A stretch of DNA of 64,000 bases. Source: Triplophysa rosa (lineage: Eukaryota > Chordata > Actinopteri > Cypriniformes > Nemacheilidae). The stretch spans positions 6,031,854-6,095,853 of the forward strand of contig NC_079893.1 in assembly GCF_024868665.1 (NCBI RefSeq). The letters are read 5' to 3'. Shown piece by piece: positions 25,801 to 34,620 of the stretch. A model generated the notes under the pieces. That model was not told the origin of the DNA. It worked only from the letters and a program-made list of their open reading frames with translations, and ran no database searches. Made by a program: the position numbers and the translations under genes. Each line of letters starts with the position of its first letter. Position 1 is the stretch's first letter.

Positions 25801-28800
25801 AGTTAAATTCAACCTTGATATGGATCAGTCTTATGTCTGAAAAAAAAATCAGTCTGATTTTTTTTAACAGGTAATGCAAATCAAATCAAAATGAGATGTT
25901 TTGCTTTACGGTGAACCTTTAAAAAATGACATCCAAAAAATGAATGGTTGCCTGGGACATTAAACAGCTTAGCGGTTATTATGTTAAAAAAAAGAGACAG
26001 TGGCAGATTACTGTGACAAGTGACAAGAAGATAAAATAAAACTTATTTAAATCAACTATTCCAAAAAAATCATATAATAAATGGTTATATTGTAGATTAA
26101 TTTAGTGTGTGATTTCATATTTGACTGCCTTCATTCTGAACATTTCTTCCTCTTATATTTTCCACAGGACACAGTGATTCGTCTTGGGAGCGACATTCGT
26201 CACCTGTTTCAGAGAAGGCACAGCACAGCGTGAACAACTCGCAGCTCAACCCTCTCCAACACACCCATCTACTGGCCAGCCGTCAGTATTAAACATTCAC
26301 ACACACACTGTGATACATCAGAAGCTTCATTTACTCCATTGCTGTCTGATAAATCAGTAATGATCAGTATCTCTCTTGCAGGACTGGACCTGCCCTTTAT
26401 GATGATGCCCCATCCGCTGCTTCCTGTTGGACTTCCTCCCGCATCTGTTGCCATGGCAATGAACCAGATGAACCACCTTAATACAATTGCCAACATGGTT
26501 GCCAGCGCACAAGTGCACAGCCCCGTCTCCAGGCCGACATCTGTCATCAAGGTAGAAGACACACAACACGTGAAGAAAACAGGCTTGTGGGCTTACTGGC
26601 TCTTGTGCTGCAAGGTCATGAGGGATTTTTCGAGAAAAAAAGAAACTATCATTTATTTTACCTTATTTTATTCCAAACCGTACAACTATCTTTCTTCAAT
26701 GGAACAAAACACTTTAAACAGAATGTTAGTGACTGACAGCCTCAGTTTCAGTCATTCTCTTCAGATGAGAAAAATGTATAAATGATGTTCCGAATTGTCT
26801 GGGGTGACCCCATTCGCACCATATCTGTCCTGAAGATGGTGTTTGTTGGTGTTCACACATCTGTTCCATTTTAGCAGGAGTGTTTCGAGAAGAGCCCCTC
26901 TTTGACACCATCTGTGGAGGAAACACTTCCTCAGAAACCTGAACCATCACCTCAACAAACCAGTTCGGCTCCCAGCAGTCCCTCACACTCTCACACAATC
27001 TCCCCACAGAAACCAGGTGAGTTCAAACATTTAAGAAAACCACATAGACATTAACACATCTACATACATACAGTATATGCAAATAATGTGTAGACTAAAA
27101 ACTTTTCAAGGGATGGGTTGGACTTATTGAACATGCAGTAAACATCCACATGGCAGACACCCAGAGAACCTTAGCTACAACCAAGAAACACCCAATGTAG
27201 CAAAAAAGCACCATGCACAATTTATGCAGATTTGAAATCTTATTGGATTCACGGGGATCCTGTAATATTATTCTTGTTTCATAACATCTTGCATATAATG
27301 TCCACAGCAAACAACATTACATGATTTACATTGAGAAGCTATATGGCTTAATCTAATCCACAAGCATTGCAATGGTTTTGGTGCATGGTAGTCAGAAACC
27401 TTCGCTTTTATTTTTGTACTTTTTTAATCTCTCTCTCTTCCTTTAGCGTATGACATTCATGACGAACACAGAGAAGCAAATTCAGCTCTGCATATTAACC
27501 GACTTTCCAATGACAGGGGTAAACTCTCTGACCTCATTTACTACCATTATAGTTCAAATATTACACACAGTTACATCACCTGTGTGCCGTTCGGTAATGC
27601 ATTCTTTTATTTGTTTCGATACACAAGTCATCTCAAAGCAATACGATTAAACAGCATGTTCATAATTCATGCTATCTTTAAAAGAACAGTTCACCCAAAA
27701 ATTCTGTCTTCATTTACTCACCCTCAAGTTGTTCCAAATCTGTATACATTTCTTTGTTCTGATGAATACAGAGAATAATATTTGGAAAAATACTTGTAAA
27801 CACATAAATTGCTTTATAAATTTCTTTGTTCTGTTGAACTCCAAAGAAGATATTTTGAGGAATGTAGGAAAGTTAACAGGGCAATTCCAGCATTATGGAT
27901 GTGACATTTTGCGTTATGGATGTGACAAAAATGCTCAGAGAATTGTTTGTTACGAAGATATTTAACCATCTGTTTATATTTTACTAAACCCTTGTTGATA
28001 GAGTCTAAACATCAGATAAATGTCTGTCTATGAACAAATTTTCCATTTTAAAAAAGGTTATGGATGTGACAAAAAAAGGACACAGTTTTTGGGAGATGAC
28101 AAACTTTGTAGGCTTTCTGTGAATTAAAATGCACAAAACTGAAGCATTAGTACCCAATGAATAGAGAAGGGATGCCTCTTTAATTTTCACGAAATTGCCC
28201 AACAGTTCGGGGGGCACTTTTATTGTAATGTTTCCTACTGTGGTAGTCAGTGGTGGCCAAGAACTGTTTGGTTACAAGCATTCTTCCAAATATCTTTCTC
28301 TGTGTTCATGGAAACAACCAAATTAATACAGATTTGGAACAACTCGAGAGTGAGTAAATGATGACAGAATTCTTATTTTTGGGTGAACTATCCCTTTAAC
28401 AGCAAATATGTAAAAAGTGTAATGTGTCAGATGTGCTGAAGTGTTGTGAGACCAGCGGTAGGATTCCATGGAAAGAAGATTTTTTTTTTATTGTAAAACA
28501 TTTTATTGCAAAAAATAAACCAAATGTCATAAATTAAAAAATATTTTAGTATTTTAATGCTATAAATGTATACATTTATTTGAAAGATTATTTCCAATAT
28601 TTTCTTATTTATTTACGTAACGTACTGTAGCTCAAACACTTTATGTTCTTAAACGCAGTTGAGCAGAATGCAGTGAAGCCAACTATATTTCAGAAGATGC
28701 CTCCTCAAACCTTTCCTTCAGGCTTCCCTGCTTCTCTCGTGTTCACCGATGGCCTTTCTTCTGTTGAGACTCTGCTCACTAATGTCCAGGTATTATGAAG

Positions 28801-31541
28801 GATCAGACACAAACACATACTAGTGAACCCACATCTATGATCTCTGTAACGTGTCTTATGCGTGTTTCAGGGCCTGCTGAAGGTGGCTTTGGAGAATGCT
28901 CGTCTACAAGAGAAACAGCTTCAGCAGGAGAGGAGAGAGCTGAAGATGGAGCTCTACAAAGAACGAGAGATGAGGGAGAGTTTAGAGAGACAGTTGACCT
29001 CTGAGCTACACAGTCGAGGTACAAACATCATACAATAGCGCTTTTATAAAATTGAGGCGGTGTCCACGGACATTCATTGCATTAAAGACCTTTAAATTCT
29101 GAAAAAATGTATGCGTGTTACCCGGTTACATTCACGTGTTTGATACGTGGCACACAAAATAAGATACACTGTTACTGTATATCTCAATGGCACTGGCTGG
29201 CACATTGTTTACCTTTGGTGCATTAAAGGGATAGTTCACCCGAAAATGATTTCACTCTCATGTCATTTTAAACCTTTCTTCTGCAGAACACAAAAGAAGA
29301 TATTTTGAAAAACGTCGGTAACCTAACAACAATGGCCCCCATTGACATCCATTGCATGGACACAAAACCACTGAGGCATTTCTCAAAATATCTTCTTTTT
29401 TGTTCCACAGAAGAAAGAGTCAGTTTTTTAACAAGGCTGAATACATAATGACAGAATTGGTTTGCTCTACTTTCCTCTTTGTCCTGCAGCCACCATTCAG
29501 AGACGTCTGAAGAAGGAAAAGAAGGCAAAGAGAAGGTTACAGGAGGCGCTTGAATACGAGTCTAAGAGGAGAGGGCAAATCGAACAGGCTTTACAACAGG
29601 CCACCTCATCTGACCCTCTCAAACACGGTAAGACACACACAAACACACACTCATAGTGAGTTTCATTCAGACTGATACACTTTCAACAGATTTGGTCACC
29701 TGTCGCTATCTGTTAACACAGATCCAGTCAGTCTGGACATGGAGACAGAACACTGCAGAAGCCCGGAGGACAACTGCATGTTACAAGGTACTGCTGTGTT
29801 TATATCATTGTTTTCATCACAAAAATGCCTCTTCTTTATGTAAATAAGTTTATTATAGATTATAAATTTGGGAATTTCCATTGTTTAAAACCTAGCCTCC
29901 AAGATCGTATTCAGCACCAATTTTTTAGGCACGTATGTGGCATTAGTTAATTTGCATGACAGACATGGAACCTCACGGTCAGAAGATAAAAATAAACAAC
30001 ACTATCAGCAGACACAATTTCTACAGGTAATCCTTTTATCCATTCTCGTATGCAACACACTCACAAGCATAGTGCGTATTTGTGCGGATATGCACAATTT
30101 CAGCGGGAAGTTAAATGGTTTATTAACTTTTGATGTCTTTGACCTCATTTATCCTTCCCATCTCGACAACACCGCGTGCCTCTCATCCGCATCCTCCAAA
30201 CAGATGAGATCATCGGCTCCCTCTGTCTCCGTGTGAGACCGTAAGCAAATAAACACATTGATGAATCAGAAGACTGGGGACTAATTGCAAGTTTCCTGTG
30301 TAAGCAAAAGCTCACCACAGGAATATTCCCGTTTGACCTCTCTCCTACTCTCCCTTCGTGAGAGAAATTATAAATTATTTGAATTACACTTCATGCTAAC
30401 TTTATTAAAAATGGATCCCTAATGTTTAGAATACCTGTCTTTTAAAGCAACACGTTGTAGTTTTTTTACCTTAAAATTATGTCTCTAAAATTATTTTAAC
30501 AACTCTTAACCGGACAAATTATACTGCCGCTGCTACATGAGTAGCCTCATAGCGGCTACAACCACACTCTCAATTATTTACAACACTGATAACAGACAAT
30601 TGCGCTTATCAACCACATGGGGGAACCTTGAGCAAAAGTTCTATAGTGTTGCTTTAAAACCTGAATATGACCAATACAATGTCAAGGCAAAAACGGAACT
30701 ATTTTACGAGGTGGCTAATTTTGGCTAATTCGTACAGATTCATTCGTACATTTTAGTACGATTAACTTTCACGCCAGTGACGTTAGGTTTAGGGGCGGGA
30801 TTATGGGTGGGGCTTCAGTATTAATTTTTTCTAGTAATCGTACGTTTTTGTATGATTCACAACTTATCAATTTATACAAATAAGCCACCTCATAAAATAG
30901 TTACGAATTCCTGTGAGATCTGGTTGATATGACTCTTTCTTCCGGGGAACACAAAATAAGATGTTTTGAGAAATGTCTCAGTGGTTTTGGGTCTGTACAA
31001 CGGAAGTCAATGGGGTGCAATGTTGTTTGGTTACCAGCGTTCTTCAAAATATCTTCTTTTGTCTATGATATAAAGAAATGATATTATGGTGAGTAAATGA
31101 CGAAAGAATTTTAATTTTCATGAATTCAAATAAATTCATTTTGATCAATTCATTTCATACATACAGTATAATTCATTATTTTAACTATACTTTGCTTGTA
31201 GTTGTGTTTTCTCTTTTAAGTAGGCTATTAAATACTTTTTTCACATAGTTTGCTTCAAAATGTACTTGAGGAAGTGTACATTAATATTGAAATAGTACAC
31301 TGACAACAATACTACTAATAGTACTGATATTAGTAGACTTAGTTCATAAAGGAGGCCTATACCTAAAAATATACTTGAATTTTACTTAATTATATCTAAT
31401 AAAATGAACTTGTATGTTTAGTATGTTTCGTTTTTTTAAGGGCTGACTTACGAATGAAACATGTTTGGTCATTGTTTTCTTAAATTTGACTTCTTCCTCA
31501 CAGAAAGCAGAATGTTTACAAAGAACCCAATTATGTATTAA
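3837..31541 (+). CDS. dach2: dach2: Dachshund-family transcriptional co-regulator (12 coding exons)
   Basis: Exons join as 3837-4279, 16466-16581, 21816-21935, 26168-26281, 26382-26551, 26878-27016, 27447-27518, 28659-28789, 28871-29018, 29490-29627, 29722-29787, 31504-31541. All introns are GT-AG and all phases agree, giving 564 residues. Residues about 52-147 form the N-terminal Dachshund (Ski/Sno/Dac) domain with the core DLFLKHLVGGLHTVYTKLKR. An arginine/proline AT-hook-like patch (RPGRPPKR) follows near 150. Residues about 419-515 form the helical C-terminal Dachshund box. Family members are nuclear and act with Six and Eya proteins in eye, muscle and limb development. The MAV start, HGVKVASF, the PHPLLP and AMNQMNHLNTIANM segments and the length (human DACH2 is near 600, DACH1 near 760) favour DACH2 over DACH1. 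The linker exons 4, 6 and 7 are divergent. A duplicated fish paralogue cannot be excluded. Confidence 0.88.
5039..5118 (+). repeat. three-copy tandem repeat, about 25-28 bp
   Basis: GATGAGGTGC followed by an AAATACATCATATTGC-type block occurs three times in a row. The copies differ by a few bases at the GCGCA / GCA / GCACA position. Confidence 0.85.
5246..5620 (+). repeat. possible dispersed repeat
   Basis: Starts CTTAAAGGTGCAGTTTGTAA, a phrase that heads a common fish non-autonomous repeat. The right boundary is not clear and no second copy is in the window. Confidence 0.35.
7706..7765 (-). mobile_element. SINE 3' tail fragment
   Basis: Reads, in reverse complement, AAGTCGCTTTGGATAAAAGC then GTCTGCCAAATG-AATAAATGTAA. 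The same tail occurs in the SINE at 18195-18345 and, degraded, near 33430-33465. Confidence 0.75.
8011..8115. mobile_element. short palindromic MITE
   Basis: The ends are CACCGTGTCTACACC and GGTGTAGACACGCTG, an imperfect inverted pair around an AT-rich centre. A related GTCCGGTGTAGACACGGTG occurs at 14236-14256 within another element. Confidence 0.7.
9645..9868. repeat. fold-back element, copy A
   Basis: Carries the family's blocks: TCATCATTTATTCACC, GAAGTCAATGGGG, TGTTTGGTTACC and TTCTTCAAAATATCTTTTTT. The halves are partly inverted copies of each other. This is one of at least seven copies or fragments in the window. Confidence 0.75.
10779..10814 (+). repeat. (CT)n microsatellite
   Basis: About 14 consecutive CT units, then CCCTCTCT. 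Pure dinucleotide run in dach2 intron 1. Confidence 0.95.
11893..12088. repeat. AACCCAACA palindromic repeat
   Basis: Multiple AACCCAAC / TGGGTTG words in alternating orientation make the whole 195-bp block able to fold on itself. This looks like a non-autonomous fold-back element. No coding content. Confidence 0.7.
13935..14291. mobile_element. hAT-type non-autonomous transposon with 8-bp target duplication
   Basis: The terminal inverted repeats are CAGTGGTTCTCAAACT and its inverse (15 of 16 bases). The element is flanked on both sides by the identical octamer CTGTAGGT (13927-13934 and 14292-14299). Eight-base duplications are the mark of the hAT superfamily. At 357 bp with no transposase it depends on another copy. 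Confidence 0.93.
14868..15362. mobile_element. GTAC-rich TIR element interrupted by a hAT-like element
   Basis: The outer parts (14868-14992 and 15300-15362) carry the AATTCGTACGATC / CGTACGTTTTTGT words of the GTAC family. The middle (about 14995-15297) is a second element ending ATGGTGCATCTCTAGT, with internal GCCGATAC/TATCGGCCGATACCGAT palindromic words. Confidence 0.65.
16466..16581 (+). CDS. dach2: dach2 exon 2
   Basis: The exon enters with one base that completes a serine codon and reads SSRPGRPPKRSYAACLQ and onward, ending SPALLSPAG across the next junction. SSRPGRPPKR is the Dachshund signature that follows the N-terminal domain. A longer open frame in another phase over this exon (16447-17100) is a shadow. 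Confidence 0.9.
18190..18345 (+). mobile_element. tRNA-derived SINE
   Basis: The head resembles a tRNA with degenerate promoter boxes (A-box region TCACTCAATTGGTAGGG, B-box region GAGTTTGATCCCC). A body and tail follow, ending ACATAAATGTAAATG. The tail matches the SINE tail fragment at 7706-7765. It is a repeat, not a working tRNA gene. Confidence 0.8.
19368..19600. mobile_element. GTAC-rich TIR element (copy 2)
   Basis: The left end GAATTCGTAACTATTTTACG is inverted at the right end (CGTAAAATAGTTACG). It has internal CGTACGTTGTGAATCGTAC and a CCCCTAACCCCGCC-like centre. Same family as 23655-23860, 23975-24190 and 30695-30925. Confidence 0.82.
21816..21935 (+). CDS. dach2: dach2 exon 3
   Basis: Reads GLTTAAMAEALKIQKIKMMM and then an acidic stretch ending NAHTG. 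The family has an equivalent GITAAAMAEAMKLQKMK segment. It is flanked by an acceptor CACAG and the donor GTAAAC and is phase-matched on both sides. Confidence 0.9.
22288..22375. repeat. CpG-rich short palindrome
   Basis: GCGCCCTCCGGATG at the left and CGACCTCCGGAGGACGCAG at the right form an imperfect inverted pair around GCGTATGCGGC. The base composition is strikingly unlike the AT-rich surroundings. Probably a small MITE. Confidence 0.55.
22513..23072. mobile_element. TIR element with GTCCCCACCACTTTT motif
   Basis: The left end CATAGGCGTAATTTGCGGG and the right end CAAAGTTACGTCACTGCATG are partly inverted. Internal GGACATGTCCCCACCACTTT and GTCCCTACCACTTTTCAAAA are typical of a dispersed cyprinid element. 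No transposase is seen. Confidence 0.55.
23655..23860. mobile_element. GTAC-rich TIR element (copy 3)
   Basis: Starts TCACAGGAGTTCGTAACTAT and contains AATTCGTACGATGTGAATCG, a CCCCTCCCCTAACCCCAC centre and CGTACTAAAACATATG. The right terminus is weak. Confidence 0.75.
23975..24190. mobile_element. GTAC-rich TIR element (copy 4)
   Basis: Same orientation and internal words as copy 3, which lies about 115 bp upstream (GATGTGAATCGTA, CCTAACGTCACTGCCGCTAA, GAATCGTACTAAAACGTACG). Its ends are degraded. Confidence 0.72.
26168..26281 (+). CDS. dach2: dach2 exon 4 (divergent linker)
   Basis: Reads GHSDSSWERHSSPVSEKAQH and onward to NPLQHTHLLAS, with the arginine codon split to the next exon (C|GA). 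SSW and NPLQ-HLL match the DACH2 linker. The donor is GTCAGT and the following intron is only 100 bp. Confidence 0.86.
26382..26551 (+). CDS. dach2: dach2 exon 5
   Basis: Encodes LDLPFMMMPHPLLPVGLPPA and then AMNQMNHLNTIANM to RPTSVIK. This is one of the most conserved stretches of DACH proteins outside the two boxes. It ends in phase 0 before GTAGAA. The next 326 bp is an intron in which I see no other feature. Confidence 0.93.
26878..27016 (+). CDS. dach2: dach2 exon 6 (Ser/Pro-rich linker)
   Basis: A phase-0 exon reading ECFEKSPSLTPSVEETLPQK and a serine/proline-rich tail with SHSHTISPQKP. It matches the position and composition of the Ser-rich linker in DACH2. An alternative acceptor three bases upstream would add one glutamine. 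The 430-bp intron that follows shows no other feature. Confidence 0.82.
27447..27518 (+). CDS. dach2: dach2 exon 7 (short, poorly conserved)
   Basis: A 72-nt exon, multiple of three, reading AYDIHDEHREANSALHINRL and SNDRG. It is recognised by its acceptor (CTTTAG), donor (GTAAAC) and matching phase rather than by sequence similarity. Because it is symmetrical it could be an alternatively used cassette exon. Confidence 0.65.
27678..28398. mobile_element. fold-back element, copy B, split by a nested insertion
   Basis: The left end TTAAAAGAACAGTTCACCCA and the right end GGGTGAACTATCCCTTTAA are inverted copies. The two halves are ATTCTGTCTTCATTTACTCA at the left and GAGTGAGTAAATGATGACAG at the right. 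Between them lies a separate 322-bp element (27879-28200). Confidence 0.88.
27879..28200. mobile_element. nested 322-bp TIR element with AACA duplication
   Basis: Begins GGGCAATTCC and ends GAAATTGCCC, short inverted ends. It is flanked by AACA on both sides (27875-27878, 28201-28204). GTTATGGATGTGAC or near variants recur three times inside. Removing it would rejoin the normal sequence of the fold-back element around it. Confidence 0.82.
28659..28789 (+). CDS. dach2: dach2 exon 8 (start of C-terminal Dachshund box)
   Basis: Encodes VEQNAVKPTIFQKMPPQ, then FPSGFPASLVFTDGLSSVET and LLTNVQ. The stretch GFP-FxFxDxLSSVETLLTNxQ is the family hallmark that opens the C-terminal box. The donor is GTATTA and the next intron is only 81 bp. 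Confidence 0.93.
28871..29018 (+). CDS. dach2: dach2 exon 9 (C-terminal Dachshund box, coiled coil)
   Basis: Encodes GLLKVALENARLQEKQLQQE followed by a long charged helix to QLTSELHSR. This is the amphipathic helix of the second Dachshund box, which mediates protein-protein contact (known of the family). It enters in phase 0 and ends with one base. Confidence 0.93.
29223..29460. repeat. fold-back element, copy C, next to dach2 exon 10
   Basis: Starts TTAAAGGGATAGTTCACCCG and runs through AGAAGATATTTTGAAAAACG and CAAAATATCTTCTTTTTTGT to ATAATGACAGAATT. It stops about 30 bp before the exon 10 acceptor and lacks the final GGTGAACTATCCC. Confidence 0.85.
29490..29627 (+). CDS. dach2: dach2 exon 10 (C-terminal Dachshund box, basic helix)
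   Basis: Encodes ATIQRRLKKEKKAKRRLQEA and LEYESKRRGQIEQALQQA, the highly conserved basic end of the second box. The intron just upstream carries a transposon-derived fold-back repeat that ends about 30 bp before the acceptor. Confidence 0.94.
29722..29787 (+). CDS. dach2: dach2 exon 11
   Basis: A 66-nt exon reading DPVSLDMETEHCRSPEDNCM and LQ. It is acidic like the corresponding DACH tail, and its final Q matches the residue before the last exon junction in DACH1. The phase agrees on both sides. Confidence 0.75.
30695..30925. mobile_element. GTAC-rich TIR element (copy 5)
   Basis: Terminal AACTATTTTACGAGGTGGCT is inverted at the right end (GCCACCTCATAAAATAGTTA). The internal order is reversed relative to copy 2 (GCCAGTGACGTTAGGTTTAG in the centre). 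It lies in the last dach2 intron. Confidence 0.82.
30928..31120. repeat. fold-back element, copy D
   Basis: Contains TTTTGAGAAATGTCTCAGTG, CGGAAGTCAATGGGGTGCAA, TGTTTGGTTACCAGCGTTCT and TGGTGAGTAAATGACG. One terminus is missing. Confidence 0.75.
31504..31541 (+). CDS. dach2: dach2 exon 12 (C-terminus and stop)
   Basis: Reads ESRMFTKNPIMY and stops at TAA. This aligns over 12 residues with the DACH1-type terminus DGRLYLKTTVMY (R, K, M and Y shared, the others mostly conservative). Phase and a CACAG acceptor support it. The true last exon of some isoforms could differ, as human DACH2 isoforms have other tails. Confidence 0.72.
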
Positions 31542-32010
31542 GAAGAAGCAACCTCCCAGCGAAGTTCTCCACATCGAGGACAATCAACTTTCCAAATGAA
31601 GATTCCAACCCAGAGAGGACATTCGTGTTTTAAATAATGAAGAAAGGTCATAGAAGATCAGATCTGTCAGAGAGAGCACATCCATTTAAATGCTCTGTCC
31701 ACTTTTGAACTCTTCCTCTAAACCTCACAGCATTCCAGAGTCTTTGTTTATATCCACATACTGTACTGTACATTTAGCTAAAATCCCTGTTTGAGTTCAA
31801 CTGCTCTATGGAGAGCGGTAATGGCTTCCTGTTACTTGTATGGAAACACGTTCTGATATTATCCCTGAGGAACAGTTACAGACCGGAGACCTTCACTCCA
31901 ACTGTCAAAAATGGATGATAACCGTGGGCCAGGAGAAGAGGGATAACTTTTGGTTATCAAGTTTTAAGAAAACTTGAGTGCTTCTCAAATAAAGTGTGAG
32001 AATGTTACAT
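31542..32010 (+). other. dach2: dach2 3' untranslated region with poly(A) signal
   Basis: A canonical AATAAA lies at 31988-31993, about 450 bp after the stop codon. The extent to about 32010 is inferred from that signal. Later signals could give longer transcripts. Confidence 0.5.
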
Positions 32011-34459
32011 TTGTTCTTGCTTTTCTCTCATATGTCCATCTTCTGGTTCATCTGTCCATTTCTGTATGTAGGTCTGTTTAGCTTCCTGATACTGAAACAT
32101 TCATTTGCAGCAGGTCAAGAATATTTCTTCCTAACTGTGTGTTGCGAATTTGTGAATTATTTTTGGGCTTTGTGTCAGAAGCTACTGAGTCCCATCTTGA
32201 CTGTTTCCCATTTTGAGAAATGACTGAACGTCTTTCTTAATGAAACAAACAATACTTTTAAATGTATTTGACGTTTTAAACCTCCAGACTGATTTTTTCT
32301 GTTTCATCCGACTTTGATACCCCTTGAATCAAAAGTCATACGATGACCAGCCAATGGAAACTGGCCTGATGTGGTGCATGTTTTCACTTCCGTTTGTGTT
32401 CAGAAAGTCTCAACGTCTGTTTTTTGTGAGATGCAGTTTATTTCTGTATCCATTTACGACGTTGGCAGTGTGTGATGCGCTGATTTGGAATGCAATACAA
32501 AAAGCTACACAATTCCCGGATGATGCCATCTATCCTATAGACATTCAAGCAAGTCTTGAAAGGTCTTGATCAATGTCTGTCATTGTTTTATGCGGGACGA
32601 CTACACAAATAAACAAAGCAATGTTCATGTCAGTGGTGTCACCTTTATCAATGCCTTCCTGACTGAAGCAAAAGCCATCAAACAAGCCTATTGATTAAGG
32701 CCATGCAAATGAGACCCCATTAGAGCTTAAATGTCTCTTCTCGGCAAACTATTGGCCTTTATTGACAGATATCAAAGTCCTCATTAACATTCACAGTTTG
32801 GTCTTCTCAGGGTCTAATGAGGAACTGTCGTTCGACCGGCGTCCTATGTATAAAAGTGAACGCTTGCATTTTTTGGAAAACAATTTGCAATAGCTTTAAG
32901 GACTGACATTGTAGTGAAAGCATTCACAGACAGTAATCCAGAAAACTCCGGCTGTGTCATATCCTTTTCCAAACAAGGATATCATGACTCAAAGTACATT
33001 TACCGTATTGCATAATCTGTCGTAATATTTTTCTTCTGCATATTTTGGAAACATGGAGACCATAAATCTGTGGGGACCATAAATAGGTTTGAAAACAGTC
33101 TGTGTTGATGATGAAACTATTTTTTTTTCATTTGTTCTGAATTAGAATCGCACTCTAAATATGGGAGATGGTCACTTTGGAACGTGGGAAATGTGTGCTT
33201 TAAAAACATACAGCTATTAAAAGGAAGCTGGAGGACAAACATAAATGTTTAGGATACAAGAAACAAGAAACCCAGATTTGTTTGAAATGATTGTTGTGTG
33301 AGAAATATATACAATGCGAACGCTTGTGTTTGTGTCCTCAGTTAATATGAACGTTCAGAAAAACACGTTTTTTTTTTCTCTCAGTTGGTAGGTTGTTTAG
33401 TTCAGAAATGCATCTCGTGTTATTGACATGTAGTCATTTAACAGACACTTTTATCCCTGCGACATAAAAATGAGGGCGCAGTTAACAAAATAATAATAAA
33501 CAATGTTAGGGGTCTGTTCTCAATATAACTACTCAAGGACAGTACATTTATTTGTGGGGGGGGGGGGGTGCTGTTTTCTGAAGGTGGTCCATAGATCCAT
33601 GGATGGTATTCGGTGATAACTGATTCCCCTATAATCCTCAAAACACGAACAAGAGTTTGTGTTTCTCATGAAATGTATGAAAAGATGCCGCTAAACAAAT
33701 ATCTGGAGATGAAATGTGATTTAAAGAAAGGTTGCTGTCTCGAGTGAGATATGGGCCCATTTCACGCACCACAGCTTTCAAATAAAGATACATATTGTGA
33801 AGGAACCACTCAGAAAGACATGGAAAATGTTTGTGTAACAAGATTACCCATATTAGGGCACAGTGGAATGGAAGGGGAGGAAATGGTTGAAAAGGAAATT
33901 ATTAAATTGTTATTAAGTCATTGAACCCAGTAACAACTTTTCTCATGACATCTGAAGATAACAGTGTTTTTTCTCATTTAAAGTGACCAACATTCCTCTC
34001 CAACATTTGTGCTTCCTCTGTTGAGGAATAAGAATAAACATGTTTTAGTTAATACAAGTAAAATGCTTAGGTCAAATATATAAAATATTTATTCTTATAA
34101 ATGTTACTATAAAAATATTTAAGAAAACATATTTTCTATTTTCAAAAAAATGCTATCCACACACAGCAGAAAACTTTTCCTCAAAATATTTCTGCATGAG
34201 CACAGATGTACATGAGTACAGACAAACAATATAAAATATATTAAATACAAAATATTTGCTACCTTTAACATCCAATGTGTATTTTTTTAGAGGATGTGTT
34301 GACAGAAATGCAATATAATGTACATAACTATGTCTTCAGAGGTGTATAAAGACCTTACATAATGAAGCGTTATGTTTTTATTATCTTAGAATTGAGCTAT
34401 TTCTATCTACATACACCGTGGGTTGTGCATTATCCCAAACAGACAGAGCGCGTTTCGTA

Positions 34460-34620
34460 AATACGTTATCTCCTTTGGCAAAGAAGCGAAAATGTGACAA
34501 CATCTTAGTTCTGTGTCAGCCAGCCTAGTGCTTCGAAATGGAGGGGTGGAGTGAGCCGTTAGCTGCAATTCGCAACGTCACCGCTAGATGCCGCTAAATG
34601 TCATACACTGGACCTTTAAA
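34460..34620 (+). repeat. short dispersed repeat (copy 2)
   Basis: Second copy of the 710-866 repeat, same orientation, ending CACTGGACCTTTAAA. The two copies differ at roughly one base in six. Confidence 0.7.

Larger units (their letters stand above)
21936..26167 (+). other. dach2: dach2 intron 3 (4.2 kb)
   Basis: Holds a candidate conserved stretch at 22060-22260, a CpG-rich palindrome at 22288-22370, a TIR element at 22513-23072 and two GTAC-type elements in a row at 23655-24190. The part at 24200-26160 is AT-rich with nothing I can name. Confidence 0.55.
27519..28658 (+). other. dach2: dach2 intron 7, mostly a nested repeat
   Basis: Almost the whole intron from 27678 to 28398 is one fold-back element (copy B) with another element nested inside it. 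The remainder is AT-rich. Confidence 0.7.
29788..31503 (+). other. dach2: dach2 intron 11 (1.7 kb)
   Basis: Contains the GTAC-type element (30695-30925) directly followed by fold-back copy D (30928-31120). The first 900 bp show no feature that I can support, though 29960-30030 has a splice-site-bounded open stretch that could be a cryptic exon. Confidence 0.5.
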
